Notes: a model not told the origin generated them from the sequence alone. A DNA stretch of 64,000 nucleotides from Microbacterium sp. USTB-Y (GCF_023703415.1 NZ_JAGMTU010000003.1:186001-250000); one strand, 5' to 3'. Shown: positions 55,395-63,373, numbered from the stretch's first letter. Program-made: numbers and translations.

Positions 55395-56288
55395 TCAGCA
55401 GAAGCCGGCGATGCCGTCCCAGGACCAGTGGTCGGCGTCGGCGCCGTCGCGCAGGAACGACGCCTCGATGAGCCCATAAGGGCGATCGGCGGCGTAGAAG
55501 ACCTCGTTGGGGTTCTCCAGGCCGAACGGCGACAGGTCCACGACGAAGTGGTGCTTGTTCGGGGTCGAGAAGCGGATCTCGTCGATCTCGGGGTGCGCGT
55601 CGAGCACGGCCTCGGCCATCTCCTTCAGCGTGTGCTGCAGGGCGTACGAGTAGTTGCGCGAGAAGCCGGCCAGGAGCAGGCGGCGAACGTCGGCGTAGAC
55701 CTCGTTGAAGTCGAGGTCGATGCGGTTGTAGCGCCACTTCGCGGTGACCGAGGTGGCGAGGATCCGGTCCTCGGTCTCGGGGAGCGTCGTGTACTTGTCC
55801 CGCGGGTAGCCGACGAAGCCGCTCGCGGTCGACTTGAGCACCGTGAGGTCCTGCAGACCCGCGATGACGGTGGTGTCGTCGCCGTCGATCTGCACGACCG
55901 CGGTGCGGGTCTCGGTGCCGCCGCGGACGAAGGCGTGGTCGTGCTCGCCGGCGTCGCCCTCGATGCGCAGCCAGGTGTACTGCTCGGCCGCCCAGCGACC
56001 GCCGGTCACCCAGTCGAACTCACCGGTGAAGTGCCGGCCGAGGCGGAGGAGGAACTCCTCCGGGCTGCCGACGCCGTCCTTGGCGAAGGCGAAGACCGTG
56101 TTCTTCTGCGTGTCGGTGGCGACGACGTTCTCGTTGTTGCCGTCGAAGTGCGCCGAGGCGAAGTCGCCGCGCAGCTGCGACGTGACGTTCAGGTCCTCGA
56201 TCTCGTGGCGGTCGGTGTCGCGCGTGATGCGGACGACGCGGTTCTCCGCCTTGCCGTACTGGTTCTTGCCCAGGATGATGCTGGTCAT
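55395..56288 (-). CDS. uox: Uricase (urate oxidase)
   Basis: 297 residues. Cofactor-free oxidation of urate to 5-hydroxyisourate and hydrogen peroxide. T-fold tandem; triad residues visible: Lys in GKNQYGKAENRVV near 13, Thr in ENVVATDTQKNTVFAFAK near 58, His in TPNKHHFVVDLSPFG near 246. VTAKWRYN near 185 and SYALQHTLKEMAEAVLD near 218 are also characteristic. No peroxisomal or export signal, cytoplasmic. Third gene after OHCU decarboxylase and HIU hydrolase; 12-bp gap to the latter. Hydrogen peroxide produced may explain the nearby peroxiredoxin. Confidence 0.97.
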   Translation of the reverse strand: MTSIILGKNQYGKAENRVVRITRDTDRHEIEDLNVTSQLRGDFASAHFDGNNENVVATDTQKNTVFAFAKDGVGSPEEFLLRLGRHFTGEFDWVTGGRWAAEQYTWLRIEGDAGEHDHAFVRGGTETRTAVVQIDGDDTTVIAGLQDLTVLKSTASGFVGYPRDKYTTLPETEDRILATSVTAKWRYNRIDLDFNEVYADVRRLLLAGFSRNYSYALQHTLKEMAEAVLDAHPEIDEIRFSTPNKHHFVVDLSPFGLENPNEVFYAADRPYGLIEASFLRDGADADHWSWDGIAGFC

Positions 56289-56300
56289 GTCGGATTCCTC

Positions 56301-56642
56301 TTAGCTTCCTCGATAGGTGGAATAGGCGAACGGACTGAGCAGGAGCGGCACGTGATAGTGCGCCTGCTCGGCGTCGACCTGGAAGGTCAGCACCACCTCC
56401 GGGAAGAAGGCGTCCGTCATGATGCCGGCGAAGTAGGCCGCGGTGTCGAACCGGAGGCGGTACGCACCGCTCTCCAGCCTCTCCGGACCCAGCTCTTTCA
56501 CCCGCCCGTCAGCATCGGTGAAGCCCGAACCGATCCCGGTCCACGCGTCGCCGTCGCGGGCTTCGAGCACGACGGCGACGCCGGGCGCGGGGCGCCCGAG
56601 TGTGGTGTCCAGGATGTGGGTGGTCACGTGGGAGACGCTCAT
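56301..56642 (-). CDS. uraH: 5-hydroxyisourate hydrolase
   Basis: 113 residues, transthyretin-like. Hydrolyses 5-hydroxyisourate to OHCU. Signatures: VTTHILDTTLGRPAPGVAVV at the N-terminus (catalytic His), RLRFDTAAYF, VVLTFQVDAEQAHYHVPLLL (second His) and the invariant C-terminal YRGS. No signal peptide. Start overlaps the OHCU decarboxylase stop by ATGA, so translation is coupled and the uric-acid pathway enzymes are made together. Confidence 0.96.
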   Translation of the reverse strand: MSVSHVTTHILDTTLGRPAPGVAVVLEARDGDAWTGIGSGFTDADGRVKELGPERLESGAYRLRFDTAAYFAGIMTDAFFPEVVLTFQVDAEQAHYHVPLLLSPFAYSTYRGS

Positions 56643-57142
56643 GCGCTCGCTCCTTCGGTCTCGATGGCCGCCGTCAGACGCAGAGCGGCGATCTCGCGCA
56701 GCTGCCGGTCGACGACGGCGAGTTCCTGCTCGTCGGTGTTGCCGAGCCGCTCGTGCAGCAGGGCGAGGATCTCCTGGGCCGAACGGCCCGCGGCCCGCAC
56801 GAGGAAGACGCGGTCGAACCGCTCCTCGTAGGCGCGGTTGCCCTCGACGAGTGCGGCGGCCGTCACCTCGTCGACGCTCGGCTGCTCGCGGCGCGAGTGC
56901 GCGGCCTCGGCGCTCGTGCCGTCCACCTTCGCGCCGATCCGCGGGTGGTGCGCCAGCGCGCCGTCGAGCTCGGCCTCGCTGAGCGGAGCGGCGACGGAGA
57001 GCGCGGCATCGGCGAGCGCGTCGACCGAGGCGTAGGGACGGCCGTCGAGGATCTCATCGATCCAGCGGGCGATGTCCAGTGCGGGCTTCACGGCGATCGC
57101 GGCGGCGGCGCGATCTGCGGAGTTGAACTCCTCGAGCAACAT
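56639..57142 (-). CDS. uraD: OHCU decarboxylase
   Basis: 167 residues. Decarboxylates 2-oxo-4-hydroxy-4-carboxy-5-ureidoimidazoline to S-allantoin. The catalytic helix HHPRIGAKVDGTSAEAAHSR near 65 has the His and Arg of the H-P-x-I-G motif; NRAYEERFDRVFLVRAAGRS near 102 and LGNTDEQELAVVDRQLREIA near 133 are family consensus. All-helical, cytoplasmic. First gene of the uraD-uraH-uricase operon; operator site H starts 86 bp upstream of its ATG. Confidence 0.96.
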   Translation of the reverse strand: MLLEEFNSADRAAAAIAVKPALDIARWIDEILDGRPYASVDALADAALSVAAPLSEAELDGALAHHPRIGAKVDGTSAEAAHSRREQPSVDEVTAAALVEGNRAYEERFDRVFLVRAAGRSAQEILALLHERLGNTDEQELAVVDRQLREIAALRLTAAIETEGASA

Positions 57143-57228
57143 CTTCGATCCTCAAGCCATGCTGGCATCCGGCGTGTCGTGCTTACGGGGGATCCGCGTG
57201 CGGGATCCGATCCTATCGAAGAGATAGT

Positions 57229-57264
57229 TTCCGTAGTCCGGAACTGTTATTTCAGCATGTGTAA
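57229..57264. promoter_or_regulatory. Purine-regulon operator, site H
   Basis: TTCCGTAGTCCGGAA (57229-57243, perfect palindrome) and TTTCAGCATGTGTAA (57250-57264), starts 21 bp apart, upstream of the uricase operon. Confidence 0.75.
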
Positions 57265-57360
57265 CTATTGTGCGGATCGGATCCGCGGATGTCAACCCCC
57301 TCCGGGAACTTCCCCCCGCCTCGGGCGCCGACTTGGACGATCGGATCCGGGCGGGGTGTC

Positions 57361-57440
57361 ACGATCAGCACACCATGCGACGATCAGCACACGTGTAGAC
57401 GTGGATCCGTGTGCCGATCGTCGCATGGTGTGCTGATCGT
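57361..57440. repeat. 80-bp near-perfect hairpin
   Basis: 33-bp arms matching at 32 positions (57361-57393 and 57408-57440) with a 14-nt loop. Each arm contains CGATCAGCACAC-type sequence twice (19 bp apart). The gene-free stretch 57143-57529 holds this, site H and the peroxiredoxin terminator. Confidence 0.9.
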
Positions 57441-57480
57441 CGCATGACGGACGCTCGCCGGACGCCCGGGATTCCCGGAC

Positions 57481-57523
57481 GCGCAGAACGCACCCCCGGG
57501 GATCCCGGTGGTGCGTTCTGCGC
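57481..57523 (-). terminator. Peroxiredoxin terminator
   Basis: GCGCAGAACGCAC / GTGCGTTCTGCGC stem with an inner CCGGGGATCCCGG pairing, just after the peroxiredoxin stop. Confidence 0.75.
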
Positions 57524-57529
57524 CGCGGT

Positions 57530-57997
57530 TCAGACGCCGAGCTCGGCGCGCAGGCGCGCGACGTGCCCGGTCGCCTCGACGCCGTACTCGGCACGCTGCA
57601 CGACCCCGTCGCCGTCGAGCACGAAGGTCGAGCGGATGACGCCGTCGAACGTGCGGTCGCCGACGGTCTTCTCCCCCCACACGCCCCATGCCTGCGCCAC
57701 GGCGGCGTCGGTGTCGGCGAGCAGCGGGAAGGTCAGGCCCTCCGCCTCGGAGAAGGCGCGGATGTCGGCGACCTCGTCGGGCGAGACGCCGAGCACCGAG
57801 TAGCCGGCGGCGTCGAGCGAGGAGAGGTTGTCGCGGAAGTCGCAGGCCTCGGTCGTGCAGCCCGGAGTCGCCGCCTTCGGGTAGAAGTACACGACGACGT
57901 TGCGGCCGCGGTAGTCCTCGAGCGAGACCCGGGCGCCGTCGGCGTCCTGGAGGGAGAAGGAGGGCGCGGTGTCGCCGGGGGCGAGGCGAGTGGTCAT
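57530..57997 (-). CDS. bcp: Thioredoxin-dependent peroxiredoxin (BCP/PrxQ type)
   Basis: 155 residues. Reduces hydrogen peroxide and organic peroxides. Peroxidatic Cys in YPKAATPGCTTEACDFRDN near 46 with the resolving Cys five residues on, the PrxQ/BCP arrangement; SLEDYRGRNVVVYFYPKA precedes it and VIRSTFVLDGDG near 125 is conserved. It starts 20 bp after the CitE-like gene stop and so is probably transcribed from the site I promoter with the purine regulon, fitting detoxification of uricase-derived peroxide. Confidence 0.93.
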   Translation of the reverse strand: MTTRLAPGDTAPSFSLQDADGARVSLEDYRGRNVVVYFYPKAATPGCTTEACDFRDNLSSLDAAGYSVLGVSPDEVADIRAFSEAEGLTFPLLADTDAAVAQAWGVWGEKTVGDRTFDGVIRSTFVLDGDGVVQRAEYGVEATGHVARLRAELGV

Positions 57998-58017
57998 GAT
58001 GTCTCCGTTCGGATGGA

Positions 58018-58893
58018 TCAGTGGGTGACAGGCAGCACGCCGAAGGCCTCGGCGAGCTGCATGATCTTGCGGGCACGTCCGAGACGCGGCAGGTCGCTGC
58101 CGTCGCGGACGATGCGCCCGCGCGCGTCGAAGTCCTCGAGGAACTCGTACGCCCACTCGACGTCGGTGCGGGTGGGGCTGATGACCTCGTTCACGACGGG
58201 GGTCTGGTCGGCCTGCAGGCAGAGCTTGCCCGTCATGCCCATCGACACCGTGATGGCCGACTGCTCGCGCAGGATGGGATGGCTGGATCCGACCGTCGGG
58301 CCGTCGATGGGTCCGGGCAGGCCGCCGGCGCGGCTGGAGATCACCAGGCGCGCCCGGGGGTAGGCCATGGCCTCGCGGTCGGCCGACATGCCGGTGTCGC
58401 GGCGGAAGTCGCCGCTGCCGAACGCGAGCCGGAAGGCGCCCTTCGCCCGCGCGATCTCGGTCGCGTTCTCGATGCCGACCGCGGACTCCACGAGCGCGAC
58501 CACGGGGACCCGCGCGCCGAGGCGGTTGAACGTGTCCATGACCTGACCGCCGAGCTCGGTCTTGGCCAGCATCACGCCCTGCAGGCCCGGGGCGTCGCGC
58601 AGCCCGTCCAGGTCGGGCGACCAGTGCTCGCTCGTCGCATCGTTGATGCGCACCCACGCGCGGTTCGGCCTGCCGTCGGCGGCGGATCCGTGCAGCCAGC
58701 GCACCACGTCGTCACGGGCGGAGTCCTTGTGGCTCGCGTCGACCGCGTCCTCCACGTCGAGCACCACCGCGTCGGCGTGCGAACGCGCGGCGTCGTCGAA
58801 CGTCTCCGGCTTCGTCGCGGCGACGAGGAGCCACGAGCGCGCCAGCTCCGGCGCGATCTCGCGCGGACCGGACGTGGGAAGCGGAGCGTTCAT
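58018..58893 (-). CDS. CitE/HpcH-like CoA-ester lyase family protein
   Basis: 291 residues, TIM-barrel. Markers: SWLLVAATKPETF, DAVVLDVEDAVDAS near 45 (metal Glu/Asp), RAWVRINDATSEHW near 78, GVMLAKTELGGQ near 107, VPVVALVESAVGIENA near 133 (metal Glu) and RLAFGSGDFRRDTGMS near 160. Relatives include citryl-, malyl- and citramalyl-CoA lyases, many of which use or form glyoxylate or acetyl-CoA. Operator site I begins 5 bp before the start codon, so it belongs to the purine/glyoxylate regulon; exact reaction unknown. Upstream of and cotranscribed with the peroxiredoxin. Confidence 0.85.
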   Translation of the reverse strand: MNAPLPTSGPREIAPELARSWLLVAATKPETFDDAARSHADAVVLDVEDAVDASHKDSARDDVVRWLHGSAADGRPNRAWVRINDATSEHWSPDLDGLRDAPGLQGVMLAKTELGGQVMDTFNRLGARVPVVALVESAVGIENATEIARAKGAFRLAFGSGDFRRDTGMSADREAMAYPRARLVISSRAGGLPGPIDGPTVGSSHPILREQSAITVSMGMTGKLCLQADQTPVVNEVISPTRTDVEWAYEFLEDFDARGRIVRDGSDLPRLGRARKIMQLAEAFGVLPVTH

Positions 58894-58897
58894 TTCA

Positions 58898-58933
58898 TTC
58901 CATTCTATGAAACTCGAATTTTGCAGTATGAAA
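58898..58933. promoter_or_regulatory. Purine-regulon operator, site I
   Basis: TTCCATTCTATGAAA (58898-58912) and TTTTGCAGTATGAAA (58919-58933), starts 21 bp apart, abutting the CitE-like start. The transcript leader would be very short, or the regulator blocks initiation here. Confidence 0.65.
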
Positions 58934-58989
58934 AGATTACCTCGTGCGGTGTTGCGACGCCAGCCTCAGCCTGCCGACGCCCGTGCGAC

Positions 58990-60207
58990 TCATCCCCGCA
59001 GCGCAACCACCGCGTCCCACAGGACCGCGGCGACACGGCGCTTGGAGCCGGCCGTCACCGCGACCACCTCGCCCTCCCGCCCGATGAGCTCGATCGCGTT
59101 GTCCTCCGCCTCGAAGCCGTGCTCGGCGTCGGCGAGGTTCACCGCGAGCAGATCGGCGCCCTTGCGCTCGCGCTTGCGTCGCGCGCGCTCGCGCCGGGCG
59201 TCGGGATCCGTCGAGGTCTCGGCGGCGAACCCCACGATGATCTGGCCCTCGGGCGCCGCGCCCTCTCGGCGGGCCGCCCCGAGCGCCGCGAGCACGTCCT
59301 CGTTCTCGACGAGCTCGATCCGCTCGAGGATCCCGTCCTCCTTGGTGAGCTTGTGCGTCGCGGCCTGCGCCGGGCGGTAGTCGGCGACGGCGGCGGCCAT
59401 GACCACGGCATCGGCGACGGCGGCCGCATCCTTCATGACCGTCGCGAGTTCCGCCGCGGTCGCGACCGGGCGGATCCGGATCCGCGGATGCGCCGCAGCG
59501 GCCAGCACGTCGCCGGCCAGGTTCGCCGCGACGAGGTCGACCTCGGCGCCGCGCATCGCGGCCTCGACGGCGAGGGCGACCCCCTGCCGCCCGCTGGAAC
59601 GGTTGCCGAGGTAGCGCACCGGATCGATCGACTCGCGGGTGCCCCCGGCGGAGACCGCGACCCGCAGGCCGTCCAGATCCTGCGGGGCGAGCAGGCGGAG
59701 CGCTGCCTCGGCGATCGCCTCGGGCTCGCTCATCCGGCCGGGTCCGCTGTCGCCGCCCGCGAGCTCGCCGTCGTCGGGCCCGATGACGTGCACCCCGCGC
59801 CCGACGAGGGTGCGGATGTTGGCCTGCGTCGCGGGATGCGCCCACATCTCGGCGTGCATCGCGGGCGCGACGAGCACCGGCGCGGTCGTGGCGAGCAGGG
59901 TCGTGCCCAGCAGGTTGTCGGCGATCCCGGCCGCCATGCGCGCGAGGGTGTTCGCGGTGGCGGGCGCGACGACGACGAGGCCGGCGCCCTGGCCCAGCGC
60001 GACATGGCGCACCTTCGCCACGTCGTCGTGCACGCTCGTGGTGACGGGGTTGCGGCTGATCGCCTCCCAGGTCGGCGCACCCACGAAGCGCAGGGCGTCC
60101 TCGGTGGGGATGACGGTGACGTCGTGGCCGGCCTTCACCAGGAGTCGAACGAGCTGCACCGACTTGTAGGCCGCGATGCCGCCGGAGACCCCCACCACGA
60201 TGTCCAT
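58990..60207 (-). CDS. coaBC: Bifunctional phosphopantothenoylcysteine decarboxylase/synthetase
   Basis: 405 residues. Two consecutive steps of coenzyme A synthesis. CoaC flavoprotein part: VVGVSGGIAAYKSVQLVRLL at 4-23, NTLARMAAGIADNLL, and APAMHAEMWAHPATQ near 112 (catalytic His). The E. coli Cys in ACGDxGPGRM reads LAGGDSGPGRMSEP near 152, a Gly in its place. CoaB part: VAVSAGGTRESIDPVRYLGN near 185, RSSGRQG, and AAVADYRPA near 288. ATG 60207 with GGGGGATG-type weak site. Single gene upstream of an extensive repeat array. Confidence 0.93.
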   Translation of the reverse strand: MDIVVGVSGGIAAYKSVQLVRLLVKAGHDVTVIPTEDALRFVGAPTWEAISRNPVTTSVHDDVAKVRHVALGQGAGLVVVAPATANTLARMAAGIADNLLGTTLLATTAPVLVAPAMHAEMWAHPATQANIRTLVGRGVHVIGPDDGELAGGDSGPGRMSEPEAIAEAALRLLAPQDLDGLRVAVSAGGTRESIDPVRYLGNRSSGRQGVALAVEAAMRGAEVDLVAANLAGDVLAAAAHPRIRIRPVATAAELATVMKDAAAVADAVVMAAAVADYRPAQAATHKLTKEDGILERIELVENEDVLAALGAARREGAAPEGQIIVGFAAETSTDPDARRERARRKRERKGADLLAVNLADAEHGFEAEDNAIELIGREGEVVAVTAGSKRRVAAVLWDAVVALRG

Positions 60208-60260
60208 CCCCCGATTCTGCCATCCGGCATCCCGTGCCCGCCTTTGGGCAGGGCGTCCAC

Positions 60261-60552
60261 GCCGTTGCGCAGGGACCGGCGGCCGTTCTGCAGGGACCGG
60301 TCGGCGTTTGTGCAGGGAGCCGCCCCCGTTGTGCAGGGACGCGCCAGCGTTGTGCAGGGAGCCGCCTCCGTTGTGCAGGGACGGGCCGCGGTTCTGCAGG
60401 AGCCCGCCGCCGTGAATCCGCCTGTGTCGACCCCGGGACCGGCGCTTCTCTACGCCTGACCCTGCAGAACACCCCGGGCACCCTGCAGAACGGGCCCGGG
60501 CGCCCTGCAGAACGACCCGGGCACCCTGCACAAAGCCGGGCACGCCTTGCAC
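60261..60552. repeat. Inverted array of 21-bp repeats
   Basis: The gene-free stretch 60208-60618 contains seven forward units with core GTTnTGCAGGGA, cores at 60268, 60289, 60311, 60332, 60353, 60374 and 60395, and then five reverse units CCCTGCAnAAC with cores at 60460, 60481, 60503, 60524 and 60545. Spacing is 21 bp (twice 22). A 57-bp centre separates the two halves. Confidence 0.92.
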
Positions 60553-60606
60553 AACGGCGTGACCGGCGCGGCCACCCCGGACGGATCCACCCGCCGGCGC
60601 CCTGCC

Positions 60607-60612
60607 TAGACT
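60607..60612 (+). promoter_or_regulatory. Leaderless -10 element of the NRDE gene (TAGACT)
   Basis: TAGACT, GAACCC, then GTG at 60619. Confidence 0.6.
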
Positions 60613-60618
60613 GAACCC

Positions 60619-61344
60619 GTGTGCACGGTCGTGATCGAGGTCGACGCCCTTCGACAGGCTCAGGGACCAGGGGCGCGGCTGCTGGCCGTGCGTGACGAGG
60701 ACCCGCTGCGCGAGTGGGACGCGCTCGGCGAGTGGTGGCCGGATCGGCCCGGCGTCATCGGGATCCGCGACCGTCGCGCGGGCGGAGCCTGGCTCGCCGC
60801 GGATCCCACCACCGGGCGCCTCGCCGTGCTGCTGAACCGTGCCGACGTGCTCGACCTTCCCGACGACCAGGCGGTCTCCCGCGGCGCGCTCGCGCTCGCC
60901 TCCGTCGCCGACGCGTCCGCAGGTCTCCGCGAACGCCTCGAGTCGGGCGCCGTGCGGATGCACGGCTTCAATCTGCTCGAGGTCTCTCCCGCCGGCGCCC
61001 GCGTGCTGTCGTGGGACGGCGCGACGCTGCGCGAGACCCCCGTCCCCACCGGCGTGCACATGATCGCGCACGACGACCTCGACGACCCGGCCACGGCGCG
61101 GATCGCGCGCTGGCTGCCGGAGTTCTGCGCGCAGCCGGCCACCGGAGACGACTGGCCGGAGTCGTGGATCCGCCTGCTCGCTGAGACCGCGGAGCTGGAT
61201 CCGGCCGACGACCGCGCGATCATCCGCGACAACCGCCCGCACGGCTATCCGACGCAGTCGCTCCTCTACGCGACCGCCGCCGTCGACGCGGACGGCGTCG
61301 ACGTGCGCGACCACGCCCTCCCAGCACCGGCGCACTGGGCATGA
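60619..61344 (+). CDS. NRDE/TANGO2-family protein
   Basis: 241 residues, GTG start fixed by TAGACT. MCTVVIEV at the N-terminus (the Cys at position 2 is typical of the Ntn-like NRDE family), then an NRDE-like segment VRDEDPLREWDALGEWWPDR, GAWLAADPTTGRLAVLLNRA near 60-75 and HGFNLLEVSP near 120. Residues 9-16 (DALRQAQGP) correspond to a CCCTTCGACAGGCTCAGGGA sequence that looks like a dispersed repeat. Biochemical role of the family is unclear (heme or lipid handling proposed for TANGO2). Overlaps the next gene by ATGA. Confidence 0.8.
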   Translation: MCTVVIEVDALRQAQGPGARLLAVRDEDPLREWDALGEWWPDRPGVIGIRDRRAGGAWLAADPTTGRLAVLLNRADVLDLPDDQAVSRGALALASVADASAGLRERLESGAVRMHGFNLLEVSPAGARVLSWDGATLRETPVPTGVHMIAHDDLDDPATARIARWLPEFCAQPATGDDWPESWIRLLAETAELDPADDRAIIRDNRPHGYPTQSLLYATAAVDADGVDVRDHALPAPAHWA

Positions 61345-62039
61345 CGACGCCGGTGGAGTCCGCGGATCGCCTCGCCCCGATCCCCGGGGCCGTGATCCGC
61401 CAGGCGTCCCCGGAGCCGGACGACCTCGAGCGGTCGGTCGTGCTGCTGCGTCAGGTCGCGTCCGGAGAGGGGCCGCGGCGGCTGCTCCGCCTGTACACGC
61501 CGGCACCGACGCTCGCGCTGACACGGCGGGAGAGCCTGATGCCCGACTACGACATCGCCATCGCCGCGGCGGAGCGCCTCGGGTTCACGCCGGCGATCCG
61601 CCCGACCGGCGGCCGCGCCGCCGCCTACGACGAGACGTGCCTCGTCTTCGACCTCGTCGAGGGCGAGGAGTCGCATGCCGATCCCACCGCCCTCTTCGCG
61701 CAGGCGGGCAGGACGATCGTCGACGCCCTGCGCGGCCTCGGCGTCGACGCGCGGCTGGGCGAGGTGCCCGGCGAGTACTGTCCCGGCGAGTACAGCATCA
61801 ACGCCCGCGGCGCCGTGAAGCTCGTCGGCACCTCGCAGCGCGGCGTGCGCGGCGCCCGCCTGCTCAGCGGGGTGCTGGCGTTCGGCCGTGTCGACCACCT
61901 CGTCGCGGTGCTCACGGAGGCCAACGCCGCGCTGAGACTCGAATGGGATCCGCGGACCTTCGGGTCGATGCTCACCGAGGCTCCGGCCGTGACGCGCGAA
62001 GACGTCGAAGAGGCGTTGGCGGCGGCGCTCATCGCCTGA
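61341..62039 (+). CDS. Lipoate-protein ligase-like (biotin/lipoate A/B) protein
   Basis: 232 residues. LRLYTPAPTLALTRRESLMP near 48-67, PAIRPTGGRAAAYDETCLVF near 83 (the RRxxGG-type ligand loop) and the catalytic Lys in ARGAVKLVGTSQRGVRGARL near 153 mark the lipoate ligase A fold. The C-terminal accessory domain of E. coli LplA is missing, as in many short homologues. It may attach lipoate or octanoate, for example to PDH/glycine cleavage subunits, or a different acyl group. Translationally coupled to the NRDE gene, unexplained pairing. Confidence 0.82.
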   Translation: MTTPVESADRLAPIPGAVIRQASPEPDDLERSVVLLRQVASGEGPRRLLRLYTPAPTLALTRRESLMPDYDIAIAAAERLGFTPAIRPTGGRAAAYDETCLVFDLVEGEESHADPTALFAQAGRTIVDALRGLGVDARLGEVPGEYCPGEYSINARGAVKLVGTSQRGVRGARLLSGVLAFGRVDHLVAVLTEANAALRLEWDPRTFGSMLTEAPAVTREDVEEALAAALIA

Positions 62040-62156
62040 TTGACACCGCGTCTGGGTGGCATGGGTGGTGCCGCCGCGGGAACGGTCTACATCGCCTTCG
62101 AGTCCCTCCAGGGGCCCACCGGCAACGCAGCGCTCTAACTGCCCCCGTCCCCCTCC

Positions 62157-63368
62157 TCAGCCGCCGCTCGCCCGCCCATACACCTCGAGCATCGCGGCCG
62201 TCCGCGACGACTGCCGGAAGTCGGCGGAGACCTGCGGATCCGGCTCGGGGGCACGGCCGCCTGCGATGTCGGCCGCGGCGAGACGCAGGGTCTCGGCGAG
62301 CGCGGCCACCCGCCCCGGCTCGTCCCGGGCATCGGGCACGGCCCAGAGCCCGCCGCCCAGCTCACCGGCGATGTCGGGGTCGCTCACGATCGTCGGGGTG
62401 CCGAGGGTGGCCGCCTCGAACGGGGTCATGCCCTGGGTCTCGAAGCCGATGGACGTCTGCACGACGGCGTCGGCGGCGGCGATCCGGGCGAGCACGTCCG
62501 CGTAGCCGATCCGTCCGGCGAAGTGGATGCGCGGCCGGGAGGCGCGCGCGGCGATGCGCTCGGCGGCGCGCAGCTGGGCCCCGCCGCCCACGATCTCGAT
62601 GTCGGTGTCCACGTCGCTCGCGACGACGGCCTCCAGGAACGGCAGCAGGCGCTTCTCGGGACTCATCCGGCCGAGCCAGATGAATCGCGGCCGCCCGGGG
62701 GCGCGCTCCGTCGGAGCCGCCGCGAGCACCTGCTCGCGCACCTCGTCGTCGATGCCGTTCCAGATCACGTCCACGGATCCGAAGACGCCGTGCTGCTCGA
62801 GCCGGCGGGCGAAGTGCCCCGACGGCGCGGTCACGGCCCGCGACTCCGCGGCGACCCCGGCGAGATACGCCCACCCGTCGGCACCGCGCGGCTGCGGCCC
62901 GATCCCGCGCAGCGCCGTGCGCCGCCACAGGTTCAGCGCACCCAGCACGGGCCGGTGCAGCGGGGTGACCGCGGCGATGCCCACATCCACCCGGTTGTGC
63001 ATCGTGTGCACGGCGGGGATGCCGTGCCGATGCGCGAAGCGATGTCCGATGAACGCGCCCCAGAAGTCGGCCTGCACGTGCACCAGGTCGACCGGGGGCC
63101 GCCGGGTCATCGCGCGGTCGAGGAAGCGGTCAGTGCGCCGCCCCGGCCAGGTCAGCGAGTACTCGCGGTCGGCCGTGATCGGGATCGAAGGAAGGTCGAT
63201 GTAGCCGGGATCCCCCGCCGCGTCCCCGCCGCGCGCCGAGTGCATCCGCGGTGCGACGATCGTGACCGTGTGCCCTGCCCGCTCCAGGTAGGTGCGCTGC
63301 AGCCGCATCGAGACCTGCGCGCCACCCAGCGACTCGGCGTGCTGGTCGGCGAAGAAGACGATGTGCAT
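62157..63368 (-). CDS. Glycosyltransferase family 4
   Basis: 403 residues, GT-B fold. N-terminal acceptor domain starts MHIVFFADQHAESLGGAQVS with the Gly-rich GGAQ loop, DLVHVQADFWGAF near 93 and HTMHNRVDVG near 122. The nucleotide-sugar domain begins near 225 with FIWLGRMSPEKRLLPFLEAV and has QTSIGFETQGMTPFEAATLG near 308, the E-x7-E motif of retaining GT4 enzymes. Cytoplasmic or membrane-peripheral; glycolipid or envelope glycan synthesis is likely. 5 bp downstream of another GT4 gene, so both work in one pathway. Confidence 0.9.
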   Translation of the reverse strand: MHIVFFADQHAESLGGAQVSMRLQRTYLERAGHTVTIVAPRMHSARGGDAAGDPGYIDLPSIPITADREYSLTWPGRRTDRFLDRAMTRRPPVDLVHVQADFWGAFIGHRFAHRHGIPAVHTMHNRVDVGIAAVTPLHRPVLGALNLWRRTALRGIGPQPRGADGWAYLAGVAAESRAVTAPSGHFARRLEQHGVFGSVDVIWNGIDDEVREQVLAAAPTERAPGRPRFIWLGRMSPEKRLLPFLEAVVASDVDTDIEIVGGGAQLRAAERIAARASRPRIHFAGRIGYADVLARIAAADAVVQTSIGFETQGMTPFEAATLGTPTIVSDPDIAGELGGGLWAVPDARDEPGRVAALAETLRLAAADIAGGRAPEPDPQVSADFRQSSRTAAMLEVYGRASGG

Positions 63369-63373
63369 CCGGT

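Noticed and set aside
60261..60552. Possible CRISPR or tandem-gene remnant in the 21-bp array
   Set aside because: Repeats invert half-way, unit length equals pitch, and no spacer-like unique segments exist.
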